The position numbers and the translations under genes were made by a program. Source: Phymorhynchus buccinoides (Eukaryota > Mollusca > Gastropoda > Neogastropoda > Raphitomidae). From it: 64,000 nt of DNA. Positions 23,301 to 35,234 of the stretch are shown in pieces. Under the pieces are notes generated by a model. That model was not told the DNA's origin, made no database searches, and worked only from the letters and a program-made list of their open reading frames with translations. The stretch's first letter is position 1, and each line of letters starts with the position of its first letter. The stretch covers positions 1,844,513 to 1,908,512 of the forward strand of contig CM065694.1 in NCBI GenBank assembly GCA_017654935.2. The letters run 5' to 3'.

Positions 23301-24146
23301 TATGTGTGAGAAAAAGAAAGTCCTTGAGCTGAGGAATGCCTCCATTACATAACAAGGGCAGGCTTTTCTATTACAAGACTTTCTGGAAGCATGCACATGT
23401 GGGAACTTGCGTGTGTGTGTGTGCATGCGCGCAGGGGTGTCCACGCGTAGGTAAGTCAGTAATGCTTTATAATTTCCATAATTCATTGTCAACATGGGAA
23501 AATCTTGCTTTTATTTTCCTCAATACTGAACAGGATATACCATTTTCATCAATCATGTCTTTCATTTTTAATCGCTGACAGTGACACACAATTTTTCTTC
23601 TTCTGAATTAGAAGTTTGTGTCATGGCCACAAAAGCATAAAAAAAAAGCTACAAGTGCCATTTTGGTCATTGTAAAAGTTTATTAAATAATTTTATATTA
23701 TCATTTATGGCTCAACTTTTAATATTTTCTTCTTAAAAATGTTCATATAAAAAAAAGGTAAATCTTCAATACATTGATTTCTCGTGCTAGTGTACCACAC
23801 ACACAACTACCTTAGTACCTATATAAGATAGTGATTCAAAATAATCAGAAAGTTTTAAATCAGATGATACATGTATTACATAAATAGTTAGTTGTTTTTG
23901 TTTGCTGTTTGTGTTGCTTTAGTTTGAGACTTCAGTTTTAGATGATGACGACCATTTTCTGAACATCTGTTAACAGGCCTACATCCAGTGATCCAACTTG
24001 CCAGATTTGATTGACAGATGGTTCTGGTTATTCAATTGCATGCAACATGTTGAGTCAAGGAATAATGACGGATATAGATCATAAAGACAAGAATATAAAC
24101 CATGCATGTAATCAATCAAAGAGAGAAGAAATATGAAGAATACAAA

Positions 24147-24655
24147 TACAGTGAAAAGTCAAAATTGAAGGGACTGAAATTTTATTTTGAGATGCCAATA
24201 TGCGAGTTATCCAGACAGTTCTTTTTTGTTTGTGGCTCAAGCCACAAACCTATAACTCACTTTGTCGGTCGGTCGGTCCAAAATTGTCCCACATTTTGAC
24301 AAAATTGTCGCACTTCAAATCGAGGCTACACTTCTGGCCGCTCTTTAAAATTATGTATTTTAAAAGCGTACAAAATAATAAACATATGTAATACAGACAC
24401 TATAACAGACACGACGAGTATGCGGTGCTTCTTTTGATGAGTATAAGTAGGATACATAGTTTTAAATGTTTTCCAAAAGATATAAAAAGTTACGAAATGG
24501 TGCAGAGATAACATTCTGGTTTACAGATTAAAATTATTGAAAAGCCAGGGGAGGTAACTCATGATTGGAGTGGTAAAAATAGACCGCGTGCCACAAACAA
24601 TTGCGATTTCGCGCTTGTTAGTTACCAGTTTTTGAGTTAGCAGGAATCCACTGTA
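24147..24655. mobile_element. Mariner-like TIR element T, copy 1
   Basis: Starts tacagtgaaaagtcaaaatt gaagggactg; ends gttagcaggaatccactgta. It shares both ends with 51563-51982. Internal extra sequence (ggctcaagccacaaacc, gtcggtcggtcggtcc) suggests a further insertion. TA-flanked ends beginning CAGTG are typical of Tc1/mariner-derived elements. Confidence 0.7.
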
Positions 24656-24658
24656 CAT

Positions 24659-24901
24659 TTAACCATTTGACAGCCAGCCATATTTCAGCCAAAAATTGCT
24701 ATTGAATTTACCTGGGTAGAGAACAAAATCCATCTGCAGTATTGGGGATTCTTCTGTGACATATATAAAATAAGGTCTATCCTTACTTCCCCAAACTAAG
24801 ACAATAGGGTCTTTGGATAACAGACCACAATTTGATGCCTTTTAGTGACATAGGTGTTAAATCATTGTGGTGCTAAAATGCGACGTTGGCGGTGAAAGGG
24901 G
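24659..24901. mobile_element. piggyBac-type MITE, family B, right end lost into an array
   Basis: Left end ttaaccatttgacagccagc. The body matches other family B copies. The right end reads cgttggcggtgaaaggggggataag instead of ...gggttaa, fusing directly with the first unit of the 65-bp array. Confidence 0.82.
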
Positions 24902-25622
24902 GGATAAGCACGTTAAGATCAAGACACCATACTGATGTAGTTCCCATATAAAAGCATGAAAAGGGGGGATAAGCATGTTAAGATCAAGACACCATACTGA
25001 TGTAGTTCCCATATAAAAGCATGAAAAGGGGGGATAAGCATGTTAAGATCAAGACACCATACTGATGTAGTTCTCATATAAAAGCATGAAAAGGGGGGAT
25101 AAGCACGTTAAGATCAAGACACCATACTGATGTAGTTCCCATATAAAAGCATGAAAAGGGGGGATAAGCATGTTAAGATCAAGACACCATACTGATGTAG
25201 TTCTCATATAAAAGCATGAAAAGGGGGGATAAGCACGTTAAGATCAAGACACCATACTGATGTAGTTCCCATATAAAAGCATGAAAAGGGGGGATAAGCA
25301 TGTTAAGATCAAGACACCATACTGATGTAGTTCCCATATAAAAGCATGAAAAGGGGGGATAAGCATGTTAAGATCAAGACACCATACTGATGTAGTTCTC
25401 ATATAAAAGCATGAAAAGGGGGGATAAGCATGTTAAGATCAAGACACCATACTGATGTAGTTCTCATATAAAAGCATGAAAAGGGGGGATAAGCACGTTA
25501 AGATCAAGACACCATACTGATGTAGTTCTCATATAAAAGCATGAAAAGGGGGGATAAGCACGTTAAGATCAAGACACCATACTGATGTAGTTCCCATATA
25601 AAAGCATGAAAAGGGGGGGATA
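24895..25622. repeat. 65-bp tandem array, 11 copies
   Basis: Unit aaggggggataagcacgtta, then agatcaagacaccatactga, tgtagttcccatataaaagc and atgaa, very homogeneous (c/t variants at two sites). Confidence 0.97.
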
Positions 25623-26049
25623 ACAAAGCACAAAAAGTAGAACTAGAAGCATATAGAGACAAGAAACAGAGAGGCAATAGACAAAGGGAAAGGAGTGGGG
25701 GGGGGAGTCCCACAACAATGAAATTTACTCATTTATTTACAAAAACTATAAATGAGAACTTGAGCGGCCCACACACATATATAAAGCACAAAATCCAACC
25801 CATGCCTAACCAGCCTGACAAACCTAAAGTGTCACCAACAATATGGCTTCACCATCTGTTTCCCCATACAGCAGTCCCCGGAGATTGGCACGACCATATG
25901 CTTCCATTCCCTCATCATACAGACGGTGGAAAAACGGACATGGTCAATTTAAAACTGTTCAAAACTAACATGAATGTTGTTACATGATTAAAAGAGAACC
26001 ACCGTACAATTCTGTTTCAAACTTCCTCTCCAGACCAAAGGCAGAAATG

Positions 26050-26080
<31 letters not shown>

Positions 26081-26411
26081 CTCAGTCTCACAGAAGGCGT
26101 ATTGATTTTCCCCTGTTTCCACACTACATTACAGTCTCCCTGCGTTCTGGTCTCCTGTACAAGCTGGTTTTTTTCCTCCTTACTCACTTCTGCGCTACGG
26201 CTTCAAACATTTCCAACTGTTCTTGTGAACCCTATTTCTTTTCCCCCCCCAATTAAAATACATATTAAAGCATCACATAAGTTCAATTTCCATATACCTA
26301 TCGCATTCTTGATTCATCATCATAATTATCAATATCATACATGTTTTGAGTTTGGTTTTTCCTTGCGACTTGTTAATTTACGTATATATGAGGAAATCAA
26401 GAGTATAAAAA

Positions 26412-26415
<4 letters not shown>

Positions 26416-26469
<54 letters not shown>
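26416..26469. repeat. (TA)n microsatellite
   Basis: About 27 TA dinucleotides. Confidence 0.97.
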
Positions 26470-26470
<1 letters not shown>

Positions 26471-26684
26471 AACTTGGGATAATTATAAGAACAGTTTTCC
26501 TTAGGGGGAAAGAATAACCACAATTATATACTTCATCAACATAGAAATTTATTTTTATGCACATTAGATTTGCTTTATTTTTTGGTGGGGATTTATCTTA
26601 CTTCTAAGCCCTCATGTATCTTAAAAATCTGAACGGATGATGGCATGTTATGTATTTCAAACCATGAAGACTAATACTCGATTA

Positions 26685-27233
26685 ACAGTAAACTGACATG
26701 ATAAAACACTGATCATTTGCTTTATAAAATCTATCAAGGCTTTCAGACACAGGCTGTAAACGGACATGATAAAATACTGATCATTTGCTTTTAAAAAATC
26801 TATCAAGGCTTTCAGACACGGGCTGTAAACGGATGTGATAAAATACTGATCATTTGCTTTATAAAATCTATCAAGGCTTTCAGACACAGGCTGTAAACGG
26901 ATGTGATAAAATACTGATCATTTGCTTTATAAAATCTATCAAGGCTTTCAGACACAGGCTGTAAACGGATGTGATAAAATACTGATCATTTGCTTTATAA
27001 AATCTATCAAGGCTTTCAGACACAGGCTGTAAACGGATGTGATAAAATACTGATCATTTGCTTTATAAAATCTATCAAGGCTTTCAGACACAGGCTGTAA
27101 ACGGATGTGATAAAATACTGATCATTTGCTTTATAAAATCTATCAAGGCTTTCAGACACAGGCTGTAAACGGATGTGATAAAATACTGATCATTTGCTTT
27201 TAAAAAATCTATCAAGGCTTTCAGACACAGGCT
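26685..27233. repeat. 68-bp tandem array, about 8 copies
   Basis: Unit ctgtaaacggatgtgataaa, then atactgatcatttgctttat, aaaatctatcaaggctttca and gacacagg, starting at about 26752, 26821, 26889 and 26957 and onwards. Confidence 0.95.
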
Positions 27234-27269
27234 AAGTAAAATACCAAGACCAGGGCATACCCCATGTTG

Positions 27270-27812
27270 CAGTTTCCAGGGACAAACTGCTTAAAAACCA
27301 GGGACAGACTTATTTCCAGGGACAAACTGCTTAAAAACCAGGGACAGAGACTTATTTCCAGCGACAACCTGCTTAAAAACCAGGGACAGACTTATTTCCA
27401 GCGACAAACTGCTTAAAAACCAGGGACAGAGACTTATTTCCAGCGACAACCTGCTTAAACACCAGGGACAGAGACTTATTTCCAGCGACAACCTGCTTAA
27501 AAACCAGGGACAGACTTATTTCCAGGGACAAACTGCTTAAAAACCAGGGACACTTATTTCCAGGGACAAACTGCTTAAAAACCAGGGACAGACTTATTTC
27601 CAGGGACAAACTGCTTAAAAACCAGGGACAGACTTATTTCCAGGGACAAACTGCTTAAACACCAGGGACAGACTTATTTCCAGGGACAAACTGCTTAAAA
27701 ACCAGGGACAGACTTATTTCCAGCGACAACCTGCTTAAAAACCAGGGACAGACTTATTTCCAGCGACAAACTGCTTAAAAACCAGGGACAGACTTATTTC
27801 CAGGGACAAACA
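27270..27812. repeat. 40-42-bp tandem array, about 13 copies
   Basis: Unit cttatttccagggacaaact then gcttaaaaaccagggacaga, with cgacaac / ggacaaac variants and a 2-bp length variant. Open minus frames here are array artefacts. Confidence 0.95.
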
Positions 27813-28449
27813 TTGTGATGTCATGTATCAGGATCAAAACAAACACTTCGTGTTTTTATTTGTGATGTTCGTAGCAATATTTCTGCGACAGGATTTCCCC
27901 CCCAGTCTTCTTGATCATAATTATCGGTGTCAAAGTGCTTCAATATTCAAGATCCTTTGTGTTCAACGAATAACTTATGCGCAACATGTCTTTTAAGAAA
28001 ATGTTAACAGTGTCTGTTGTTTTTGGTGTTCCCAGAAAGCTTTCTCAATGGGATATTCTTACCAAAAAGAATAACAGTAAATCGGTCATGACGCCGTGAA
28101 GAGGTTAAATTTATAAGTTAAATTAACCTTTCTGCAACACACCGCTAGAATACCAGCAACGCCCGAGTTTACCGTTGCTGACACGCCGCTAGTATGCTAA
28201 CAACAGGCAAAATGCCCCTGAGGCCGACAGTGGTGTGGCTGCTTTCAACTCATTCCGTTTAACACACAATAACGAATTGGTTTTCAAATGTTATATCATT
28301 TAAAAGATAGATAATTCTAAACCACTATGCAAAAATAAAGTCACTGTGATCTCCAGATTTTATAAGAGAATTTATTGAAAAGGGCCAAAATTGGGTCTCC
28401 TGAAGGAATTTCTACTCCTTGACTGCAGTCCTGAGGGAATACAGAGCAG

Positions 28450-29924
28450 CGAGAGGGGTTGTGTTGAAAGTGTTAAAGAAAACTTACCCCAGTTGGAGAG
28501 GGGTTGTGTGGAAAGTGTTAAAGAAAACTTACCCCAGTTGGAGAGGGGTTGTGTTGAAAGTGTTAAAGAAAACTTATCCCAGTTGGAGAGGGGTTGTGTT
28601 GAAAGTGTTAAAGAAAACTTACCCCAGTTGGAGAGGGGTTGTGTTGAAAGTGTTAAAGAAAACTTACCCCAGTTGGAGAGGGGTTGTGTTGAAAGTGTTA
28701 AAGAAAACTTACCCCAGTTGGAGAGGGGTTGTGTTGAAAGTGTTAAAGAAAACTTACCCCAGTTGGAGAGGGGTTGTGTTGAAAGTGTTAAAGAAAACTT
28801 ACCCCAGTTGGAGAGGGGTTGTGTTGAAAGTGTTAAAGAAAACTTACCCCAGTTGGAGAGGGGTTATGTTGAAAGTGTTAAAGAAAACTTACCCCAGTTG
28901 GAGAGGGGTTGTGTTGAAAGTGTTAAAGAAAACTTACCCCAGTTGGAGAGGGGTTGTGTTGAAAGTGTTAAAGAAAACTTACCCCAGTTGGAGAGGGGTT
29001 GTGTTGAAAGTGTTAAAGAAAACTTACCCCAGTTGGAGAGGGGTTGTGTTGAAAGTGTTAAAGAAAACTTACCCGAGTTGGAGAGGGGTTGTGTTGAAAG
29101 TGTTAAAGAAAACTTACCGAGTTGGAGAGGGGTTGTGTTGAAAGTGTTAAAGAAAACTTACCCGAGTTGGAGAGGGGTTGTGTTGAAAGTGTTAAAGAAA
29201 ACTTACCCAAGTTGGAGAGGGGTTGTGTTGAAAGTGTTAAAGAAAACTTACCGAGTTGGAGAGGGGTTGTGTTGAAAGTGTTAAAGAAAACTTACCCGAG
29301 TTGGAGAGGGGTTGTGTTGAAAGTGTTAAAGAAAACTTACCCCAGTTGGAGAGGGGTTGTGTTGAAAGTGTTAAAGAAAACTTACCCCAGTTGGAGAGGG
29401 GTTGTGTTGAAAGTGTTAAAGAAAACTTACCCCAGTTGGAGAGGGGTTGTGTTGAAAGTGTTAAAGAAAACTTACCCCAGTTGGAGAGGGGTTGTGTTGA
29501 AAGTGTTAAAGAAAACTTACCCCAGTTGGAGAGGGGTTGTGTTGAAAGTGTTAAAGAAAACTTACCCCAGTTGGAGAGGGGTTGTGTTGAAAGTGTTAAA
29601 GAAAACTTACCCGAGTTGGAGAGGGGTTGTGTTGAAAGTGTTAAAGAAAACTTACCCGAGTTGGAGAGGGGTTGTGTTGAAAGTGTTAAAGAAAACTTAC
29701 CCGAGTTGGAGAGGGGTTGTGTTGAAAGTGTTAAAGAAAACTTACCCGAGTTGGAGAGGGGTTGTGTTGAAAGTGTTAAAGAAAACTTACCGAGTTGGAG
29801 AGGGGTTGTGTTGAAAGTGTTAAAGAAAACTTACCCGAGTTGGAGAGGGGTTGTGTTGAAAGTGTTAAAGAAAACTTACCCGAGTTGGAGAGGGGTTGTG
29901 TTGAAAGCGTTAAAGAAAACTTAC
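28450..29924. repeat. 45-bp tandem array, about 33 copies of the E5 splice donor
   Basis: Minus-strand unit ccaactcggGTAAGTtttct then ttaacacttt caacacaacccctct. It shares the last 10 bases of E5 and the donor. Units nearest E5 read ccaactcgg, farther ones ccaactggg, so there are two sub-blocks. Single-base deletions occur near 29119, 29251 and 29790. Because 45 is a multiple of three, long plus-strand frames appear; they are not genes. Confidence 0.97.
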
Positions 29925-30081
29925 CCGAGTTGGATGCTGGCGTGTCGGAGCGTGACCCTGTGGATCCGGCAGGCGAGGGGACCCGCCGCACCCCTGCCAC
30001 AGACAGGTACGACTGCGACCCACCAGAGGGCGCTCCTGCTCCCTCAATCTCAACCTTCACCTCCTCCCCGTGACTGTTCTC
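29925..30081 (-). CDS. ARID1: ARID1 exon 5
   Basis: 157 nt, phase 0 to 1: acceptor ggtttcccccag|GAGAAC and donor AACTCGG|gtaagt. The peptide begins ENSHGEEVKVEIEGAGAPSG and ends RSDTPASNSG. The Ser/Pro/Gly-rich end resembles the PSPVGSP...S region of vertebrate ARID1A. The donor is the first of about 33 tandem copies of the same donor sequence in the next 1.5 kb. Use of the second or third copy (exon end at 29880 or 29835) would add 15 or 30 residues without changing phase. The first is called here because it is where homology to the array begins. Confidence 0.82.
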
Positions 30082-30599
30082 CTGGGGGAAACCATCAACA
30101 AACTGCTTTCAACAAAACTGCAATGACAGTATATTTCACTTTGGGGCAAAAGTTGCAGTTTAAGCACCTCCCACATTTCCTCACTGGACATTTCCAACAA
30201 GAAGTAGCATTCTCATCTATGATCTTCTGCTTTGCTTAGGGTCTGTGTACACGTTAACAATATTCACAAAATATCACTATTTCCCCATGGCAACACAGCG
30301 AGTTGTAAGTCATAATATCATGAGTGGCCTAACAACACTGTGTCGCCATGGGGAAATGAGATATTTTGTTGATTAATGTCAACATGTACACAGACCTTAA
30401 GAAAAGAGAAAGGGCTAGTATAAGGTTGGGTTTCATTTCGTAAAACTGAAAGAAACAAACTTTGAGATTGAAAGTCATAAACATGATGGGGGTGTCTAAA
30501 GGGCATCTTTGCCAACGTTTTAATACTAAAAAGAACTAAGCACTGTTCTAGTAGTTCTAATCCCCCAGGCAACCCATTTGTCAGCAAACATTTTGCAGA

Positions 30600-30823
30600 G
30601 TTGTCCCAAGGAGCAAGTCATAGGACATATTGTCCTATCAAAACAAAGTGAAAAACGTCCTATTCTGACCCCCGCGTCAAGACAAATGTTTGATTGAATT
30701 AAATACCGACAGATATTTTCGTCCTGATTTCTGCAAGTCCTGATTTCTGCATGTCGGAACATTTTATTTTTTGGTTTCAGGACAGTTTGTCTTATTTCAG
30801 TTTTTATCCTTGGTGCATCACCA
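30600..30823 (-). mobile_element. Family C element fragment (inverted)
   Basis: Reads as the inverted counterpart of 7056-7314, with tccttggtgcatcac at one end, several gtcctgatttctgca motifs and tgtcctatcaaaac. The other terminus was not found. It lies about 20 bp from the A element at 30843. Confidence 0.6.
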
Positions 30824-30842
30824 ATTTTGTCAAATAAAATTA

Positions 30843-31255
30843 GGTACAGGTCAAGATGTGCCGCCACCCCTACATTTCTCGGTTAATTCCATGTTTCCGT
30901 TTTTGCCTTTCTTACCAAACATGAAGCTGTATTTTATGAACATTTTCAGCTAATTATCTTTCTTCAATAATTAATTGCAGTCATGATAAAGGCCATTATC
31001 TAATAGGACCCCCCCATGTACTGCAGTACACCGCAGCATTTGTCAGTCGTGGTTCATTGCGTTTTTCCGTCTTATAGGGGGAGGGGGGGGGGGGGGGTAG
31101 GGTTAGGGTTAGGGTTAGGGTTAGTATTCAAAAAAGATAATTAGCTGAAAATGTTCATAAAATACAGCTTTATGTTTGGAAAGAAAGGCAAAAACGGAAA
31201 AATGGAATTAACAGAGAAATGCAGAGGGGGGGGGGGGCACATCTTCACCTTTGCC
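30843..31255. mobile_element. Family A foldback element, copy 1, 8-bp TSD, telomere-like tract inside
   Basis: Termini ggtacaggtcaagatgtgcc and, on the minus strand, ggcaaaggtgaagatgtgcc. Long inner arms pair (tttgcctttcttaccaaaca against ggaaagaaaggcaaaaacgg). Flanked by taaaatta (30835-30842 and 31256-31263). It contains (GGGTTA)n at 31097-31122 next to a poly-G run. Long arms with 8-9 bp duplications resemble MULE-type MITEs. Confidence 0.8.
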
Positions 31256-31293
31256 TAAAATTATAGAGAGAGAGAGGGGTGGGTGGTAGGTGG

Positions 31294-31691
<398 letters not shown>

Positions 31692-32144
31692 TACCCAAAT
31701 GATCAACTATGATAAATAAAATCTGGCTTTAAAAAGCAGGAAGATTCACCTTCACCTAAAAGCCAAGACGATTTGCTTGTTTCGTGGTAGGTTTGGGCAC
31801 AAAAGTGGAAAGTAGTAAATCAGAGCTTAATTGAGAAACATGACAATCTTTGGACTCATTCAGACTCATTTCATCTACTCACTTAGGCGAACCGAAAACT
31901 TCACAGCCAGTTTAAGTTGTTGCACGTTTCATGTAATTCCAAAAACTCTATGTGTGATGGGATTTGTGTGCCTTAACTACTATTAAAAGCTCAATTGTCT
32001 TGGTAAGGCAAAAACTGTATGTGTGATGGGATTTGTGTGCCTTAACTACTATTAAAAGCTCAATTGTCTTGGTAAGGCAAAAACTCTAGTCTCATCAAAG
32101 TTTGTTGTGTTTTAAACCATGCAGCAAAACAGCGATTTTATGAT

Positions 32145-32320
32145 TTGTTGTTGTCATACCATGGCTAAAAGACTCCAGGGATCATCCCAACAGCTGAAGC
32201 ACTTGAACACTATGGTACAAATGCACCAGATAGGGATGAGAACATTCCATGTATGACCATTTTTTATTACCCCGCCACGTGGGCAGCCACACTCCGACTT
32301 CGGAGGATTATGACTTAATT
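32145..32320 (-). mobile_element. SINE-like repeat V, copy 1
   Basis: About 175 bp, matching 46388-46565. Landmarks: ggctaaaagactccagggat, gaagcacttgaacac and cgtgggcagccacactccg. Read on the minus strand it ends in (CAA)n (ttgttgttg on the plus), like a SINE tail. Confidence 0.7.
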
Positions 32321-33590
32321 TCAAGGAATAGTTGATGGTGCATGTCTTATTATTAAGTCTGTGGTGTAACTGAATTTTAGAAATAAAATTAAAAAGGTTA
32401 AGAAAAAAATGACACTAGATTTTACAGCTTTCATTAAAATAGCAATGGCCTTCACTGTTCCAAGAGGGCTAGTTTCTTCTTTACACCACTTGCATAATAA
32501 ACTTTATACATTTGAGTGATCACATGACTTACTTTAAGGGTGTTCAATGGCCAAATGGTGGGTTTTTTTTGTGGTTGTCTTACAACCAGCATTGATGGAA
32601 AGAAAACAGAAATGCTTAAAAAAAACTGAAACAGACTGCAACACACGGTTGATTTATGTTTTAAAAAACAAAACAGACTGCAACACACGGTTGATTTATG
32701 TTTTAAAAAACTGAAACAGACTGCAACGTCACTGGAACATATAACAAACAAACAACTACACGATGATCATTTACGCATTGGACTGTAGAGGGGAAGTATT
32801 GTTTTTTAAATTTTGATCTTGTTTTTTTGCTCCTTTTGTTGCCTACTTTTTGCTCCTTTCGTTATATTTGCTGTTTAATTGTTTCTCTACGGTATGTTGA
32901 TAAGGCGCATTCGCCGAAATATCCAGTAGTTTTGTTTGTTGTCTCTTGTGAATAAAATAACGTCACTTTACACTTGTCGTCTAGTTGTTTGTTTGTTGTA
33001 TTTATGTTTCAAAAACAAAGAAAAATGTTTCACATCTCAGGTCTTCAAACCTACAGAAATGCCCATCTACATTCACAGAATTGTTTTTTAAACATACCAA
33101 AAACACACATGAAAGAACATCACAAGTGCTCATAATAAAAGCGACAATAAGCTATAGTGTGTGTGTGTGTGTGTGCACGCGCGCATGTTTTCCTTAGGCA
33201 GCCAACTTCATCACGTTGAAGATACTGCTGCACTTTAGGGGGTAGTACAAAAGAGACAGACAATAACAGCAAAAGATAGAGAATAGACAGTAAAATGATA
33301 TGGGGAGAAAGAAATCATCCCAAGATAGTCAAAAATAACTGAAGTATTCATAGTTGTGTGTGTGTGTGTGTGTGTGTGCGCGTGTGCGTGTGAGTGTGTC
33401 AATCAATCAATCAATCAAAAACTTTAATGATCCCTGGGGAAATTTACAAACCACATTCACAGGCTCGATAAACAAACAATACTAAAACATACATTATATA
33501 TAACTCAAACATCACAGCGTGTGTATGTGTGCGAGCGTGTGTATGTGTGCGAGCGTGTGTATGTGTGCGCGTGCGTGCTTGCGCGGGTCC

Positions 33591-33808
33591 TGTCGCATGA
33601 AAAAGGTAGCTGGTAAAAATAAGTAGCTCGCTGCCTATGACAGTGTGTATTTGCGACATTGAGCATGAACCACAAAGTTCACTTTTTTCTAGGGTTGGTT
33701 TGGTAAATGGTTAATGTACAGAAAAAGTGAAATTTGTGGTTGTCGCAAATACAGACTCTCATAGTAGCGAGCTACTTATTTTTACGAGCTACCTTTTTTC
33801 ATGCGACA
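33591..33808. mobile_element. Foldback element with about 75-bp arms
   Basis: Left arm tgtcgcatgaaaaaggtagc, then aaaaataagtagctcgctgc and gtgtatttgcgac. The right arm is its inverse (gtcgcaaatacagactctca, tagcgagctacttattttta, ttttttcatgcgaca). Centre about 60 bp. Confidence 0.85.
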
Positions 33809-33889
33809 TGTACCAAACCCTAAAAAGTTGACACCAACTAGGCCTACCCACGGACGATAAACCTTGCCTGGGCCCCCAAACGAACGCCT

Positions 33890-35230
33890 TCTCACCCACC
33901 TACCCACCCCACTTGCACAGATACCGGTAATCTCCAGAGACCCGCATCAGAAGCAATTAAAAAACAACACCACAACAACCACCCCCTTCACCAGCTGTTC
34001 ACACCCCCCCCCCCCCCCTTCCCACTCATTCACCTCTTGAAAACCTTTTGTTTGAAGAAGTTCGCGTTGATGAAAAATAAGCCCCCACTACGCACAGACT
34101 CGCCCCCCCCGGAGACAAACAATGGCACGAGTTTTTAATGAAAGTTTCCTCGCCCTTATCCCGTTCGATGCCAAACTTACCTACCTTCCATTGCTTTTTT
34201 TAAACATACACAAAAACGAAAGGGAAGCCTTTTGGAGTCAGAAGCGCTTCAGGAGTGGGAAAATCCTTTTGAAACAAAACAAAGAAAAACGAAGTGGCCT
34301 GTTTTTCTCCCTCCTAAACGCTAACTATAGGCCTACTGCTTCCCGTGTGTGTCAGCCACACAGCCAACGCGGGTAAAGGTAAGAGAAGCTCGGTAAAGAA
34401 GGAGGAAGGTAGAGAAGGGGATTAGAAGGGGGGACGGGGAAACAGTGTGTTGTGTGGTAGGCTAGCTGGCCTTGCTGTCGACTGACTGCCAAGCCCTCGC
34501 TTTTCTCTCCCTTCTCCGTTTTCTTTCTTTCTCTCTCTCTCTCTCTACTCGCTAGCTATGTTATGTACAGACACACACAGCCAGTCGGACCAGTCGAGGC
34601 AGGGACTAAATTTATCTCAACGATCCACTTCACCAAGCAAGGCACACATAGGGCTGACAGAGAGAGAGAGAGAGAGAGAGAAGAGTTGGCGTTGTTCACT
34701 AGGCTATGTCTACCTTGCTGTACTGTTCAGTCTTCATCATCTCTGTACGTCCGTCAGTCTGTCTGTCTATGCCTAAGTTTTATACAGAGAGATCTGACAG
34801 GGCTGTATGTGCTTATGCCTCGTATATTATTCTGCCGTTTTCACTGTTCATGTCTCTCTCTCTCTCAATGCACAATCCCCCCCCCCCCCCCCCCCCCCCC
34901 CCTCATCTTTCAACGCAAGGCAATTATTTCCTTTACGCGTTCTCCACATGAGGAACCCCCCCCCCTCCCCCCCCCCCCCCCCCCCCCCAACACACACTCT
35001 CTCAACTTGAAAGAGACAGTAAAAAGGTGTTTTCTGCCAGGAACGGTATTTCCCCAAAGCAATTCATCCCCCATCCCCGCCCATCAAACTCCCCACCCTC
35101 CCTCCCTTTCATCTCGATCGGCGTTTCCCCCTAAAGCGACTAATCCCGCACACTCCAGCCAGTAGAGGCGCACGAAATTGCATCTGTTTGTATACTTACT
35201 ACTTCTGTGTCAATAATTCCTTTGATGGTT
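33890..35230. other. Intron DNA with CpG-bearing, CT/GA- and poly-C-rich stretches
   Basis: Includes (CT)n at 34535-34547, (GA)n at 34661-34681 and poly-C at 34878-34902 and 34958-34988. No conserved frame was recognised. The 34300-34720 part has more CpG than surrounding intron. Confidence 0.55.
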
Positions 35231-35234
35231 TAAG

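Noticed and set aside
28391..30239. Long plus-strand open frames of 230-330 codons with ERGCVESVKENLPQL repeats
   Set aside because: They come from a 45-bp array (a multiple of three) that is a degenerate copy of an exon donor; no homology, and the opposite strand is the coding one.
31097..31122. Interstitial telomere or chromosome-fusion scar
   Set aside because: The tract sits inside a foldback element with target duplications and recurs in another copy, so it moved with the element.
34563..35165. 200-codon plus frame
   Set aside because: Made of poly-C and microsatellite translation (Pro and Ser/Leu runs) with no recognisable domain.
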